DNA of 64,000 bases from JAVBSX01 sp051660685 (GTDB taxonomy: Bacteria > Planctomycetota > Planctomycetia > Pirellulales > Thermoguttaceae). A program made the position numbers and the translations under genes. The stretch's first letter is position 1. Each line of letters starts with the position of its first letter. The notes beneath the pieces are model-generated. The model was not told the origin of the DNA and did no database searches. It saw only the letters and a program-made list of their open reading frames with translations. The DNA is taken from the NCBI GenBank assembly GCA_051660685.1, contig JBOFQB010000028.1, forward strand, positions 1 through 64,000, given 5' to 3'. Of the stretch, positions 45,870 through 54,724 are shown piece by piece.

Positions 45870-47315
45870 TTACGGACCGACCGCTTCACGAATCGTCCGG
45901 GCAATATCCGTGTTGTCAATATACCGTCCGCGACCCCCGTCAAATCCCCAAAACTCCCCCGCTTTTTCATCTGTTCCGCGAATCCACTTCTCAAACAAGT
46001 TACTTCCCGCCCCTTTTGCCCAAAGTGGAGCTAAAGCGTTCGTATGTCCCCCCGAACTGTAATGAACGGCCGGAATGGAACCGGCGAGATACGCCCCAAC
46101 CGGACTACCAAATTTTAACGGTCCCCAAAGTCGTCCCGTCTCATGATCGGCAGTCACAATCAATAACGTTTCATCCCAATTGCTGTTCTTCTCAACCCAA
46201 TCACAAACCGCCTCAATCGCTTTCGTAAAACCTGTATGGTGCATGATGCAATCCTCTATCACATTATCATGGTTCGCCCAATCAATTGCTCCCCCTTCGA
46301 TCATCACAAAGAAACCAGAATCACCTTGATTCAAGACATTTAGCGCCCCAACGGACATCGTTGAAAGGGTCGGAATCTCACTCAACGCCTCTTTGCCTAT
46401 TTTCTGCTCAAGACGTTTCGCCGCATAATCATTATCATTCGGAACACCGTCAACCGGGAGAACGGGATAACGGCAGGTCCGGGCAATACCGACCACTTTT
46501 TTCGGCAGTTTGTTTTCTGCATCCCGATTTTGATTGGAATCCGCCCCACAACCGGTTGCAAGACATTCAAAGTCCTCTTTCGAGTCTATCCAAGTAAAAC
46601 CATTGTAATCACCTTGTATCAGCTTATTCCAAGTCTCTTCACCTCCTACATACTTGAACTCGGCTTTCTCCCGATCAGCAACGGGAGTTCCATTCTCAAA
46701 ATAAGGGTGTCCTCCCCCCATAATGACATCAAGGGTCGGACCACTTACCATTTGGTTGAAAATGTCCGAATACTGTTCCCGCGATTTCACATGAGCTGCA
46801 ACAGCAGCAGGGGTTGCGTGTGACGCTTGGACCGTTGTAACAGCCCCGGTTTTCTTTCCCCGTTGTTTGGCATACTCCGCAACCGTTTCAAGCGGTTTCC
46901 CCCCCCATTTGTCCGTCGAAATACGTCCATTTAAGGTTTTGGTTCCCGTATACATCGCAGTTGCAGCAGATGCCGAATCGGTCGTCTTTGCTCCATGAAC
47001 ACTTGCGTCAGCTCCCCCCGCATTTGCCCAAAAAACAGCCGGATCATAACCTGAACCGGGATTATCAAGCGTCGATTGCGGCGTCTCCTCTAAAACTTCA
47101 TACGTCGTAACCCCAAGAGAAACCGGAAAATTTGCCAAATCATGGTAAACCTGTTTTCCGTCCGGTCCCAATCGCCAAAAAGTTCCCGCCAAATCCGCAT
47201 TGAACCCCATTCCATCTCCAATCATCAGAATGACGTTTTTCGGCTGATGTTCGGCAAAAAGCGAGGTTGCGTAAAGAAGCAGGAACACGACAAAGAGAGT
47301 GCATGTTTTTTTCAT
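45870..47315 (-). CDS. phoA: Alkaline phosphatase
   Basis: 481 residues with signal MKKTCTLFVVFLLLYATSLFA. Metal and catalytic motifs of the PhoA family: VILMIGDGMGFN, the Ser nucleophile in TTDSASAATAMYTGTKT, MIEGGAIDWANHDN, VTADHETG and HYSSGGHTNALAP. Six cysteines in the middle domain (CLATGCGADSNQ, ARTCRYP) may form disulfides. Periplasmic, releases phosphate from esters. Convergent with the STAS gene across a repeat region; no Pho box was looked for successfully. Confidence 0.93.
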   Translation of the reverse strand: MKKTCTLFVVFLLLYATSLFAEHQPKNVILMIGDGMGFNADLAGTFWRLGPDGKQVYHDLANFPVSLGVTTYEVLEETPQSTLDNPGSGYDPAVFWANAGGADASVHGAKTTDSASAATAMYTGTKTLNGRISTDKWGGKPLETVAEYAKQRGKKTGAVTTVQASHATPAAVAAHVKSREQYSDIFNQMVSGPTLDVIMGGGHPYFENGTPVADREKAEFKYVGGEETWNKLIQGDYNGFTWIDSKEDFECLATGCGADSNQNRDAENKLPKKVVGIARTCRYPVLPVDGVPNDNDYAAKRLEQKIGKEALSEIPTLSTMSVGALNVLNQGDSGFFVMIEGGAIDWANHDNVIEDCIMHHTGFTKAIEAVCDWVEKNSNWDETLLIVTADHETGRLWGPLKFGSPVGAYLAGSIPAVHYSSGGHTNALAPLWAKGAGSNLFEKWIRGTDEKAGEFWGFDGGRGRYIDNTDIARTIREAVGP

Positions 47316-47623
47316 AGGATTCAGGCGGAAAAAGGGGTTTATATGAGCCGGTTCGATGTTGCGTAGGGACGGAACGACAAAAGGACTCTGTAAATTTGGT
47401 ACAAAATTTTACTGTTTCCAAACGGTTAGAAAGGGTTTGTTTTCCGATTGGAACGCGGGCATCCTGCCCGCATTTTTTTCCTAATGCAGGCAAGATGCCT
47501 GCGTTCCGACAAAATGTCCATTTTGTACCCGTTTTGGGTCTATCTCCAAACGGCTCAATGCACCTTCTGTTCTCAATAATCATTGAACCGCATTAAGGTT
47601 GGAATATGGAGTCGAACGGGCGT
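47316..47623. other. Gene-free stretch with palindromic repeat
   Basis: About 300 bases between phosphatase and isomerase-like genes on the same strand. Holds the repeat at 47450-47507 and AAACGGTTAGAAAGGG next to it. No coding frame of note. Confidence 0.5.
47450..47507. repeat. Palindromic repeat GGAACGCGGGCATC type, copy 2
   Basis: GGAACGCGGGCATCCTGCCC and near complement around a T-rich spacer. Inverted copy of 31606-31662; the flank AAACGGTTAG is shared in mirror orientation, so homology extends beyond the palindrome. Confidence 0.75.
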
Positions 47624-49081
47624 TTATTGACCAAACGGTAAAGCTGAGGTGTACAAACCGGGAATCGACTGTTGCGTGTTGTACATTTTCATGCCGAAAT
47701 AGTTTCCAAACGCTTCCCAAAGGACATTACCAAAATGCTCTTGCGTGATTGCAACATGATGTGGAAAATGTTGCAGAAGAATCTCACGATAAAGTTTTTG
47801 GAGATTCGGGATACGACACCAACCATAACAGCCGAATGTAACGGCCGGATTGTCTTCAAATGCCCCTTCTGCAATAACGGCATGCCAATTCGAGTCCACA
47901 TCCTGCGTGATTCGGAATAAAGTAATCGGACCTGGTTTTGCAATAAAATCAACCGTTCCTTGCGAGTCGGCAATTTTGGCTCCGTCCCCTTTGACCATAA
48001 TTTGATGTGTTCCGAACTGAATCGGGGTCCGGGCAAAAACGCCGGGAAAAACTCCACAATGCCAAATGTTCGCCAAATTTTCGTCCTCATTATGCAGATT
48101 GTTCCAATCCGCCAAACCAGATGGTGTTCCACTTGCAAGCATTGCAGCGTGCATTGACAAAGTTCCAAGCATGTCGGATTCACAAGCACAAGGAATTCCG
48201 TCATTTCCGATTCGGCTCATTGCTGTACAGGAACAACAACCATAATTCTGTTGCAACGAATTCCAGCATTGGACCCCAAAAGCGTCAATGCCGTGTTCAA
48301 CCTGAAAACGGCGCAGGAACAGTTCCAATTTGGCACTTCGCAAAATGGATTGGTCGGCAACCGAGGAACAGTTGGAAAATTTTCGGGTTGATTCCATCAC
48401 CTTCTGCAAATCAGGGTCCGTATCCGAAATACGGGTTGCACCTGCAATTGCTTCTGAAAGATCGAGAACGACCGCAGTTGGACCGAGTTGTTGCAGTTTT
48501 TTTTCACTGTAACGACAGGTCCAGAACGCTTCTGGACGTGCTCCGATTTGGGCGTAACGGGCATTTTTGACCCCTTTGACGACGCGAGAGGTCCGGGCGA
48601 ACCAATCGAGGTCTTTTGCAAAGGAGGGATCGCGGGGATAACAGATTGGGGTTGTTGCGACGGTGTATTTTGCGCCCAATTGTCGAAGAACGTCACATTG
48701 CGAGAGGAGACCACAAAAGGAATCCCGGCGTTCGGTTTTCATCGTCAGCACTTCTTCTTCATGACAACCAAAGAGCATAATGGGGACGTTCAGTCCAGCT
48801 TTTTTGACAGTTTGGGCAACAGCGGTTTCTTCGCCAAAATTGACGCAACCGACGATGATACCGTCCACATCTTCACGACGGAACATTTCCGCAGTCAGAT
48901 CAGCTTCTTTCAGCGTCGAAACACAACCGACTTCCGTCTGCTGTTCTGAGGGGACGACAACCTCGATTCCGGCCTTGTTCATTGCCGCAATCGTTTCCTG
49001 ACGCATTTCAGCAGCCAATTTGGAACTGAAAAAACCGCGATTTGCCGGAATAAAGCCAAGTTTAACTTTCTTGTTCATCAT
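47624..49081 (-). CDS. L-fucose/L-arabinose isomerase-like protein
   Basis: 485 residues. N-terminal Rossmann-like region: KLGFIPANRGFFSSKLAAEMRQETI and DVDGIIVGCVNFGEETAVAQTVKK. The C-terminal part has GIDAFGVQCWNSLQQNYGCCSCTAMSRIGNDGIPCACESDMLGTLSM, the stretch that in fucose and arabinose isomerases binds metal and substrate; the conserved Glu, Asp and His ligands look plausible. Acts probably on a free sugar as aldose-ketose isomerase, but the natural substrate is open. The next gene upstream on the same strand is a sialidase-like protein, so both may serve host-glycan use. Confidence 0.8.
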   Translation of the reverse strand: MMNKKVKLGFIPANRGFFSSKLAAEMRQETIAAMNKAGIEVVVPSEQQTEVGCVSTLKEADLTAEMFRREDVDGIIVGCVNFGEETAVAQTVKKAGLNVPIMLFGCHEEEVLTMKTERRDSFCGLLSQCDVLRQLGAKYTVATTPICYPRDPSFAKDLDWFARTSRVVKGVKNARYAQIGARPEAFWTCRYSEKKLQQLGPTAVVLDLSEAIAGATRISDTDPDLQKVMESTRKFSNCSSVADQSILRSAKLELFLRRFQVEHGIDAFGVQCWNSLQQNYGCCSCTAMSRIGNDGIPCACESDMLGTLSMHAAMLASGTPSGLADWNNLHNEDENLANIWHCGVFPGVFARTPIQFGTHQIMVKGDGAKIADSQGTVDFIAKPGPITLFRITQDVDSNWHAVIAEGAFEDNPAVTFGCYGWCRIPNLQKLYREILLQHFPHHVAITQEHFGNVLWEAFGNYFGMKMYNTQQSIPGLYTSALPFGQ

Positions 49082-49107
49082 TGTTGTTCTCTTAAAGTGT
49101 TAAATGA

Positions 49108-49249
49108 TTAGGGGATAGGGGTTGGGGGATAGGGAGGAGCGACCTCAACGTTTAGCCGCGATACACCGTATCGCGCGTAACGAGATTTTAATACGCGCGG
49201 AACGATGTTCCTCGGCTAAACGAAAAGTCTCCTCCCAATCCCCTATCCT
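49108..49249. repeat. Composite palindrome: G-run tract, hairpin repeat copy J, C-run tract
   Basis: GGGGATAGGGGTTGGGGG (49112 on) leads into GAGCGACCTCAACGTTTAGCCG. Hairpins are GCGATAC-ACC-GTATCGC (49158-49174) and GGAAC-GAT-GTTCC (49199-49211), then CGGCTAAACG and CCTCCCAATCCCCTATCC. The outer G- and C-runs are rough inverted copies, so the whole gap is one palindrome lying between two same-strand genes. Confidence 0.7.
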
Positions 49250-50479
49250 TTACTCCCCCAGTTCTTCCAGTTTCAGACGGACTGTCATAATGTAAGGTTC
49301 CTGCCCCTCTTCCCAATGTCCATACGTCGTTGTCACAATCGTATCATCCGGCAAGACGACAACTCCCGGATATGCACAATCGGCCCCTTTTGTGTTGTGC
49401 ATGAGACGGACCCGGTATTGCCCCTCCTTGCCGTTTTTAAGATCGTCATACGTCCCAATCCAAGCAACCCAATCACCAAATGTTGGACTTCGTTCAATAC
49501 TGTTGGGACTGACATCTCGAAATGAGATGAACAGACGACCATCTTGGGTTGTGCGGATTGTGTGTCGGTCCCCGCAAAGAACAGCAGGAAGAGGTTGGGG
49601 ATTGCTCCAGGTTTTCCCCTCATCTTGCGAAAAAATAATCTGCGAGTTGGTTCGTCGGGAATTTTCACGCAACAAGAGAGCAATTTCCGTTCCGTCAGGT
49701 GATCGAACAGCACCCGGTTCACAAAGGTGCATCTCGGAACCGGACCAAAGGGTTTCCGGTTGACTCCAAGTCAATCCTCCATCTGTTGAAATCGTTTTAT
49801 ACAGGGTGAAAACAGGCGGAATCCGTCCTCTTTTGCGTTTGGTGAAGTAACGACCATCATCATGAAAAAAGGCGGCATAATGTCCCGGACCTGTTTTTAA
49901 TTCAATCACATCCCCCATTACAACGATTCCTCCCCAATCGCCAATTGGTGTAAGCGGGGACCAAGATTGACCGTCATCTTCAGAAACGGCGATTCGGGCA
50001 GGATAGAGACCGGAAAACAGGATGATCCGTTTTGTTCGGTTTGCGTCAAGAACCCGATGTAGGGTTGGAACTTCGAGACTGCTTGACCAATTGTCCGGCG
50101 TTGGAAGTCGGTCCGACCAACTCTTTCCCCCGTCTTCACTTTTTTTGTAAACGATTGCGCCCCGACCGTGTCCTTTGGGATAAACACAAAGGATCGTCCG
50201 ACCATCTTCCAACAAAAGCGTCGTCGGATGTCCCAAATACTGGTTGGGTTCACGATCAACCAGAATTTGTCGCTCTTTCTGGTCGGCAAGATCAATCATT
50301 GGAATGGTGATTCGCCCTAAATGATCCTGACTCAACAATGTTTTTGTAGGTCCCAGTAAACCCAGAATAACCAACCAACCCAAAATGAGATGCCCCAACA
50401 ATCCCCCTTGAGTGTTGGAATGACCAAACCGTCCTGAGTCTAAGCGCAAAGTGGTCAACGGGAATATGTATTTCAACAT
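49250..50479 (-). CDS. Sialidase-like BNR-repeat protein
   Basis: 409 residues. N-terminal hydrophobic segment (GLLGHLILGWLVILGLLG) is probably a signal or anchor. Four Asp-box repeats: SEDGGKSWSD, SEDDGQSWSP, STDGGLTWSQ and SQDEGKTWSN, each in a beta-propeller blade. GHPTTLLLEDGRTILCVYPKGHGRG and RENSRRTNSQIIFSQDEGKTW carry conserved residues of exo-alpha-sialidase relatives. Many such proteins hydrolyse other glycans, so the substrate is uncertain. Probably periplasmic or outer membrane. Confidence 0.8.
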   Translation of the reverse strand: MLKYIFPLTTLRLDSGRFGHSNTQGGLLGHLILGWLVILGLLGPTKTLLSQDHLGRITIPMIDLADQKERQILVDREPNQYLGHPTTLLLEDGRTILCVYPKGHGRGAIVYKKSEDGGKSWSDRLPTPDNWSSSLEVPTLHRVLDANRTKRIILFSGLYPARIAVSEDDGQSWSPLTPIGDWGGIVVMGDVIELKTGPGHYAAFFHDDGRYFTKRKRGRIPPVFTLYKTISTDGGLTWSQPETLWSGSEMHLCEPGAVRSPDGTEIALLLRENSRRTNSQIIFSQDEGKTWSNPQPLPAVLCGDRHTIRTTQDGRLFISFRDVSPNSIERSPTFGDWVAWIGTYDDLKNGKEGQYRVRLMHNTKGADCAYPGVVVLPDDTIVTTTYGHWEEGQEPYIMTVRLKLEELGE

Positions 50480-51072
50480 AGTGTCTTTTTACATTCAAAG
50501 TTGGAGATTCGGATTCGGTTAAAAAACTTCTGCATTGAGACTGGGATATGAAAATACCCGCTTAGACGACTCGTTGCTCATGCTGCTTTTGTAGTCCCTT
50601 TAGGGACGGCCCATTTGTAGCCCGGGGTGTAGGGAGCATAAGCGACCGCAACCCCGGGTTAAGCGTTCCCCCCTCAAAACAAGCTCCAGAGGAGCGACCT
50701 AATTTACATCTATTTGCATGTGCCTTTTTTATTTAGGTCGCAGCTACGCAGCTCATTTTTTGGGCTGTATTGAACCCGGGGTTGCGCTGCGCTTCACCCC
50801 GGGCTACAATTAGGTCGCCGCTAATGCGGCTTTCACACACCTGTCTTCTGATCTTCTCAGTATTCTCATTAACATTAACGGTTTTACGAATCGTTTTGGA
50901 GTAGGGGGGAGAAAAATTTTCCGTTGATCGACAAGAATCGTGATATGAGAGTATTGTCTTTCTTTAAGAGGGGGGTGCTGATTTTTGAAAAAGTAGATGT
51001 TAAACTTGGTTGGGTAGTCGGTTTAACAAGGCTCATTAAACACAAACAAACGAGGAACAAACAGGGACTTGT
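50480..51072. repeat. Gene-free stretch rich in nested repeats
   Basis: Contains GTCCC-TTTA-GGGAC (50594-50607), TAGCCCGGGGTG...CAACCCCGGG (50620-50660) with a mirrored copy near 50767-50805, and AACAAGCTCC..GGAGCGACCTAA (50680-50704). TTAGGTCGC blocks with hairpins AGCT-ACGC-AGCT and GCCGC-TAAT-GCGGC follow (50739-50832). These are modules of the window's hairpin repeats in a new order. No gene is seen. Confidence 0.6.
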
Positions 51073-52440
51073 ATGAAAAAAATTCCGAGAGATTTGGATG
51101 AGGGGACGATTCGTCGGATTGATTGGTTTGAACTGATTCCGGCAGTACAGATTCCGCGAGCATTCAGGGTTGCAACCGGTTTTCACCCTATGTGGGCCGG
51201 GACGATTGGTGTTTTGCTCTCCGTCTTTTTCGCTTTTTCACTGAATGTCGTTCATCAGGATGATTCAGGAGTGCGTCTCGCTCCTCAATCAGGAGAAGCG
51301 ATTGCCGAAGAGATTATTGCCGAACAGTTGAAATCTCCCGGGGGTGATATTTCGAGCACGACGTTGACCCGAAAAATCATCACGAAACCGTCAACGGATA
51401 ATACGGGTGAAACGGGAGATAAAGTTGTTCCTTATGCGGCCGATGAAATTGCGACTCTTTCCGACCTGAACATTTCTTCGGATGAGACCTTTCGTGTTTC
51501 AACGTTGCAACTTCCAACATTTGAGGAGTCCTTTTCGGGCATTATCGCGCCTTGGAGATTTTTGAGTGATGTTATTACCCAATTTATTCCCCCCAAGTCA
51601 ACCTTTGCCGGAAATGCCCGATCCCTTCTTTGGATGTTCTTGATGATTGTTCTTTGGACTTTTATTGGAGGAGCAATTACAAGAACGGCTGCATTGCAGC
51701 TGACGATTGGACGGTATGAACGTTGTTCCCAGATTTACCAGTTCCTCAACAAACATTGGAAATCGTATATCGGAGCATTAGCGGTTCCCCTCTTTGGAAT
51801 CGTGTTTTGCGCAACCATTCTCTCAATCGCCGGTCTGCTGTTTCAATTGCCCGTCCTGAACTACATCATTGCCGTTTGCTTTCCCGTTTTGCTCCTCCTC
51901 GGATTCGTCATCTCCTTGCTTGGAATCGGTTTGCTCTTTGCTTGGCCCCTTATGTTCGCCGCAATTAGCGTTGACGGATCGGACGCTTTCGATGCTGTTA
52001 GTCGCTCCTATTCCTACATTTTTCAACGTCCCCTTCATTACCTGTTCTATTTCTGCACTGCTGCTCTGTTGGGTATGGTCGGTTGGTTCTTTATCGCTTG
52101 GTTGATTGACTTTGCAACCTATCTCGCCGTTTCATGGTGTGGTGTTCCCTATCTTAATTTTGCTGCAATGCAACTTCCAATCGGGACAGAGTATCTCCAG
52201 AAAGTCACCCCTTATCAACGAATCGTTCTCAGTTGGAGCTGGTGTTTTCAATTGACCAAAGTCGGTTTCCTGTTCTCCTATTTCTGGACCAGTTCGACGT
52301 TGGTTTACCTTTTGTTAAGGCGGAGTGTGGACGGAACACCGTTCGATCAGGTCAAGCTCGGAAAAGAACAGGGAGAGACGGAACCTCTTCCGCCGATTCA
52401 GCAGGATGAATCAGGGGCCCCGGAAATTCTTAAAACCTGA
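51073..52440 (+). CDS. Conserved multi-pass membrane protein, function unknown
   Basis: 455 residues. One helix near residues 38-58 (MWAGTIGVLLSVFFAFSLNVV), an extracytoplasmic region with Thr/Ser/Glu, then five to six further helices, among them LLWMFLMIVLWTFIGGAITRTAALQ, LLFQLPVLNYIIAVCFPVLLLLGFVISLL and HYLFYFCTAALLGMVGWFFIAW. A motif SYSYIFQRPLHYLFYF recalls DUF-type membrane proteins that resemble the ones near transport or cell-division genes, but I do not recognise the family. The end is a polar cytoplasmic tail (GTPFDQVKLGKEQGETEPLP). Confidence 0.7.
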   Translation: MKKIPRDLDEGTIRRIDWFELIPAVQIPRAFRVATGFHPMWAGTIGVLLSVFFAFSLNVVHQDDSGVRLAPQSGEAIAEEIIAEQLKSPGGDISSTTLTRKIITKPSTDNTGETGDKVVPYAADEIATLSDLNISSDETFRVSTLQLPTFEESFSGIIAPWRFLSDVITQFIPPKSTFAGNARSLLWMFLMIVLWTFIGGAITRTAALQLTIGRYERCSQIYQFLNKHWKSYIGALAVPLFGIVFCATILSIAGLLFQLPVLNYIIAVCFPVLLLLGFVISLLGIGLLFAWPLMFAAISVDGSDAFDAVSRSYSYIFQRPLHYLFYFCTAALLGMVGWFFIAWLIDFATYLAVSWCGVPYLNFAAMQLPIGTEYLQKVTPYQRIVLSWSWCFQLTKVGFLFSYFWTSSTLVYLLLRRSVDGTPFDQVKLGKEQGETEPLPPIQQDESGAPEILKT

Positions 52441-52500
52441 CCGAACGACTTTTTTGGCCGAGAGAGGGGGAAAAAAGGGGGGCGTGAAAAGAGCAAGAAT

Positions 52501-52523
52501 GGGGAGAGGGAAAAAATCTCCCC
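52501..52523 (+). terminator. Possible hairpin terminator before ffh
   Basis: GGGGAGA / TCTCCCC with a 9-base loop GGGAAAAAA; no T run after it. It lies 60 bases past the membrane-protein stop and touches the ffh promoter. Confidence 0.35.
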
Positions 52524-52529
52524 CCCTCA

Positions 52530-52559
52530 TTGTCAATTGCCCCATTTCTTTGGTATGAT
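52530..52559 (+). promoter_or_regulatory. Extended -10 promoter of ffh
   Basis: TTGTCA at 52530-52535, an 18-base spacer ending TGG, and TATGAT at 52554-52559. The TGn before the -10 makes it an extended -10 promoter. About 65 bases before the ffh start codon. Confidence 0.6.
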
Positions 52560-52624
52560 ACCGGTTCTCTTTGTGAACCAAGATGTCCCTTTTGCGCTTT
52601 TGAACTGTTTGAAACCGACGCATT

Positions 52625-54106
52625 ATGTTTGAGTCCTTACAAGAAAGTCTGAGTTCGGCAATCCGTACCCTAAGAGGTCGGGGAAAATTGTCGGAGTCGA
52701 ACATGCGCGAAGGTCTCCAACTTGTGCAAAAATCGCTCCTTGAAGCCGACGTGAGCTTTTCCGTCGTCAAGGACTTTATGAGTCGGGTTTCCGAACAAGC
52801 ATTAGGTGAAGCCGTAATGAAACGGCTTGACCCGACGGAGCAGATTGTTAAGATCGTTCACGAAGAACTGGTCAACTTAATGGGACCGGTCGATCACTCG
52901 CTCCACCTGAAAAAACCGCTCTCGATTTTGATGCTTTGCGGTTTGCAGGGATCAGGTAAAACAACAACTTGCGGAAAGTTGGGCAAGTTGCTTGTTGCAA
53001 GGGGATCGAAACCGATGCTCGTTGCAGCCGACTTGCAACGACCGGCTGCAATCGACCAGTTAGAGATTCTGGGCAATTCGCTCGGAATTCCGGTTTATAC
53101 CGACAAATCGGCGAAAGACCCCGTTGCCGTTTGTCAGGAAGCGGTTCGAATCGCCAAAGAAAAAGGGGCGGATGTCCTGATCCTCGATACTGCCGGTCGA
53201 TTGCATATCGATCAGGAATTGATGGACCAGTTGACGCGCATAGAAAAACGTCTGGAACCGGACCAAGTGTATTTTGTCGTCGATTCCATGACCGGGCAAG
53301 ATGCGGTCAATAGTTCCAAAGCGTTTAATGAAGCGTTGGAACTGGACGGGGTCATATTGACGAAGTTGGACGGTGATGCTCGCGGGGGTGCAGCATTATC
53401 GGTTAAGGGCGTAACCGGGGTCCCAATTAAGTTTATGGGAACCGGGGAAACACTTGATGCTCTCGAAGAGTTTCATCCTGAACGATTAGCGGGTCGGATA
53501 CTTGGAATGGGGGACATGCTCACCTTTATTGAGCAAGCTCAGGAAAAGTTGGATCAGGAGGAGCTTGAAAGGGCCCAAAAGCGGTTAGAAAAAGGCGAGT
53601 TCACGCTTGACGATTTTCGCAAGCAGATGGGGCAGATGAAGCGTTTGGGTTCAATCAGCAAGTTGATGAGTTTCATTCCGGGAATGGGGCAAATCAGCAA
53701 GATGATGGGGGACATGAACCTTGATGCTGACGATCAGATGCGGCAGTTTGGGGGGATGATTGATTCCATGACCCCGGCCGAACGACGTGATCCCCGGATG
53801 ATCGATCAAAGTCGTCGTCGTCGAATTGCAGCAGGAGCGGGTGTCGAACCCCAACAAATCAACGAACTGGTCAAAACATTTCTGCCGATGTCGGAGATGA
53901 TGAAGTCGATGAGTTCGATGAATATGCGGGACCGAATGAAAGCGATGCAGGGTCTAACGCAGAAAATGCAGCAAAACCCTCAAGGAACGTTGCAATCAAC
54001 AAAGGTTGGAACGGGAAAGCGGTTGTCCGCCAAAGAAAAAACGTCGGCAAAAAAAGATCGGGAACGAGAAAAACGACGTCGAGAACGCGAACGAAAAAAG
54101 AAGTAA
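52625..54106 (+). CDS. ffh: Signal recognition particle protein Ffh
   Basis: 493 residues. N domain (FESLQESLSSAIRTLRGRGKLSESNMREGLQLVQKSLLEADVSF), G domain with GLQGSGKTTTCGKLG, DTAGRLHIDQELMDQL, ILTKLDGDARGGAALSV, and a Met-rich M domain (MSSMNMRDRMKAMQGLTQKMQQ) that binds signal sequences and SRP RNA. The tail is unusually basic (KKDREREKRRRERERKKK) and extends past the usual end. Co-translational targeting of membrane proteins. rpsP follows 44 bases later. Confidence 0.97.
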   Translation: MFESLQESLSSAIRTLRGRGKLSESNMREGLQLVQKSLLEADVSFSVVKDFMSRVSEQALGEAVMKRLDPTEQIVKIVHEELVNLMGPVDHSLHLKKPLSILMLCGLQGSGKTTTCGKLGKLLVARGSKPMLVAADLQRPAAIDQLEILGNSLGIPVYTDKSAKDPVAVCQEAVRIAKEKGADVLILDTAGRLHIDQELMDQLTRIEKRLEPDQVYFVVDSMTGQDAVNSSKAFNEALELDGVILTKLDGDARGGAALSVKGVTGVPIKFMGTGETLDALEEFHPERLAGRILGMGDMLTFIEQAQEKLDQEELERAQKRLEKGEFTLDDFRKQMGQMKRLGSISKLMSFIPGMGQISKMMGDMNLDADDQMRQFGGMIDSMTPAERRDPRMIDQSRRRRIAAGAGVEPQQINELVKTFLPMSEMMKSMSSMNMRDRMKAMQGLTQKMQQNPQGTLQSTKVGTGKRLSAKEKTSAKKDREREKRRRERERKKK

Positions 54107-54150
54107 CAACCACATCATTAGTCTGTTTATTTTTGGAGGATTACTAAAAC

Positions 54151-54603
54151 GTGTCAGTAAGAATTCGATTGAAAAAGATGGGCCGAAAACATCGCCCCTT
54201 CTTCCGTATGTGTGTCATGGATGCCCGTTGTCCGCGAGATGGTCGTGTCCTCGAAGAGGTCGGGACATACGATCCTATGGTCCCCGAAACGGATGCTCGC
54301 GCCTTGCTTAATGCAGAACGGATTGTTTATTGGTTGGGGGTTGGCGCACAACCTTCGGATAAAGCAGCCGTGTTGATTAAGAAGTATGGGCAAAATGGGA
54401 CACATTTGAGTGCTCAACAGTCAGCACTTGAACGATTAGCTCAGAAACGGCGACGTCCTTCCGTTAGTGAAATTCCCGCTCCCCAACCCCGATCAAGGAA
54501 AAAGGTTGAGAAAGTTGCGGAACCGGTTGCTGCAACTGTCATTGAACCGGTTGTTGTAACCGTCGTTGAAACGGTTGTGGAAACGGTTGAGACAACAGCC
54601 TGA
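54151..54603 (+). CDS. rpsP: 30S ribosomal protein S16 with C-terminal extension
   Basis: 150 residues from GTG 54151, with ribosome site GGAGGA ending 10 bases before it. Residues 1-80 are the standard S16 (VRIRLKKMGRKHRPFFRMCVMDARCPRDGRVLEEVGTYDPM). The remaining 70 form an extension with low-complexity repeats EPVV.TVVETVVETVETTA, not found in E. coli S16 (82 residues). Next gene on the strand is trmD; rimM, usually in between, is missing here. Confidence 0.95.
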   Translation: MSVRIRLKKMGRKHRPFFRMCVMDARCPRDGRVLEEVGTYDPMVPETDARALLNAERIVYWLGVGAQPSDKAAVLIKKYGQNGTHLSAQQSALERLAQKRRRPSVSEIPAPQPRSRKKVEKVAEPVAATVIEPVVVTVVETVVETVETTA

Positions 54604-54645
54604 TAATTGCCTCATTCCCATTTTCGCTGGAGATACACTGTTTCC

Positions 54646-54676
54646 GATTCGACACTCTGTTTTTTTGTGTCGAATC
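54646..54676 (+). promoter_or_regulatory. Stem-loop in the rpsP-trmD gap
   Basis: Perfect 10-bp stem GATTCGACAC / GTGTCGAATC with loop TCTGTTTTTTT; partial pairing continues outward (ACACTGT / ACTGTGT). No T run follows, so a simple terminator is unlikely; a processing site or leader of trmD is possible. Confidence 0.5.
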
Positions 54677-54724
54677 AACTGTGTAGAAGCAGGAAGGTGC
54701 GGGGATTGACGAACATTTTGCGCA

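Noticed and set aside
1976..49211. Three-base-loop hairpins as integron attC sites
   Set aside because: Loops and stems do not carry attC-type R and L boxes, orientation to genes is mixed, and no integron integrase is seen.
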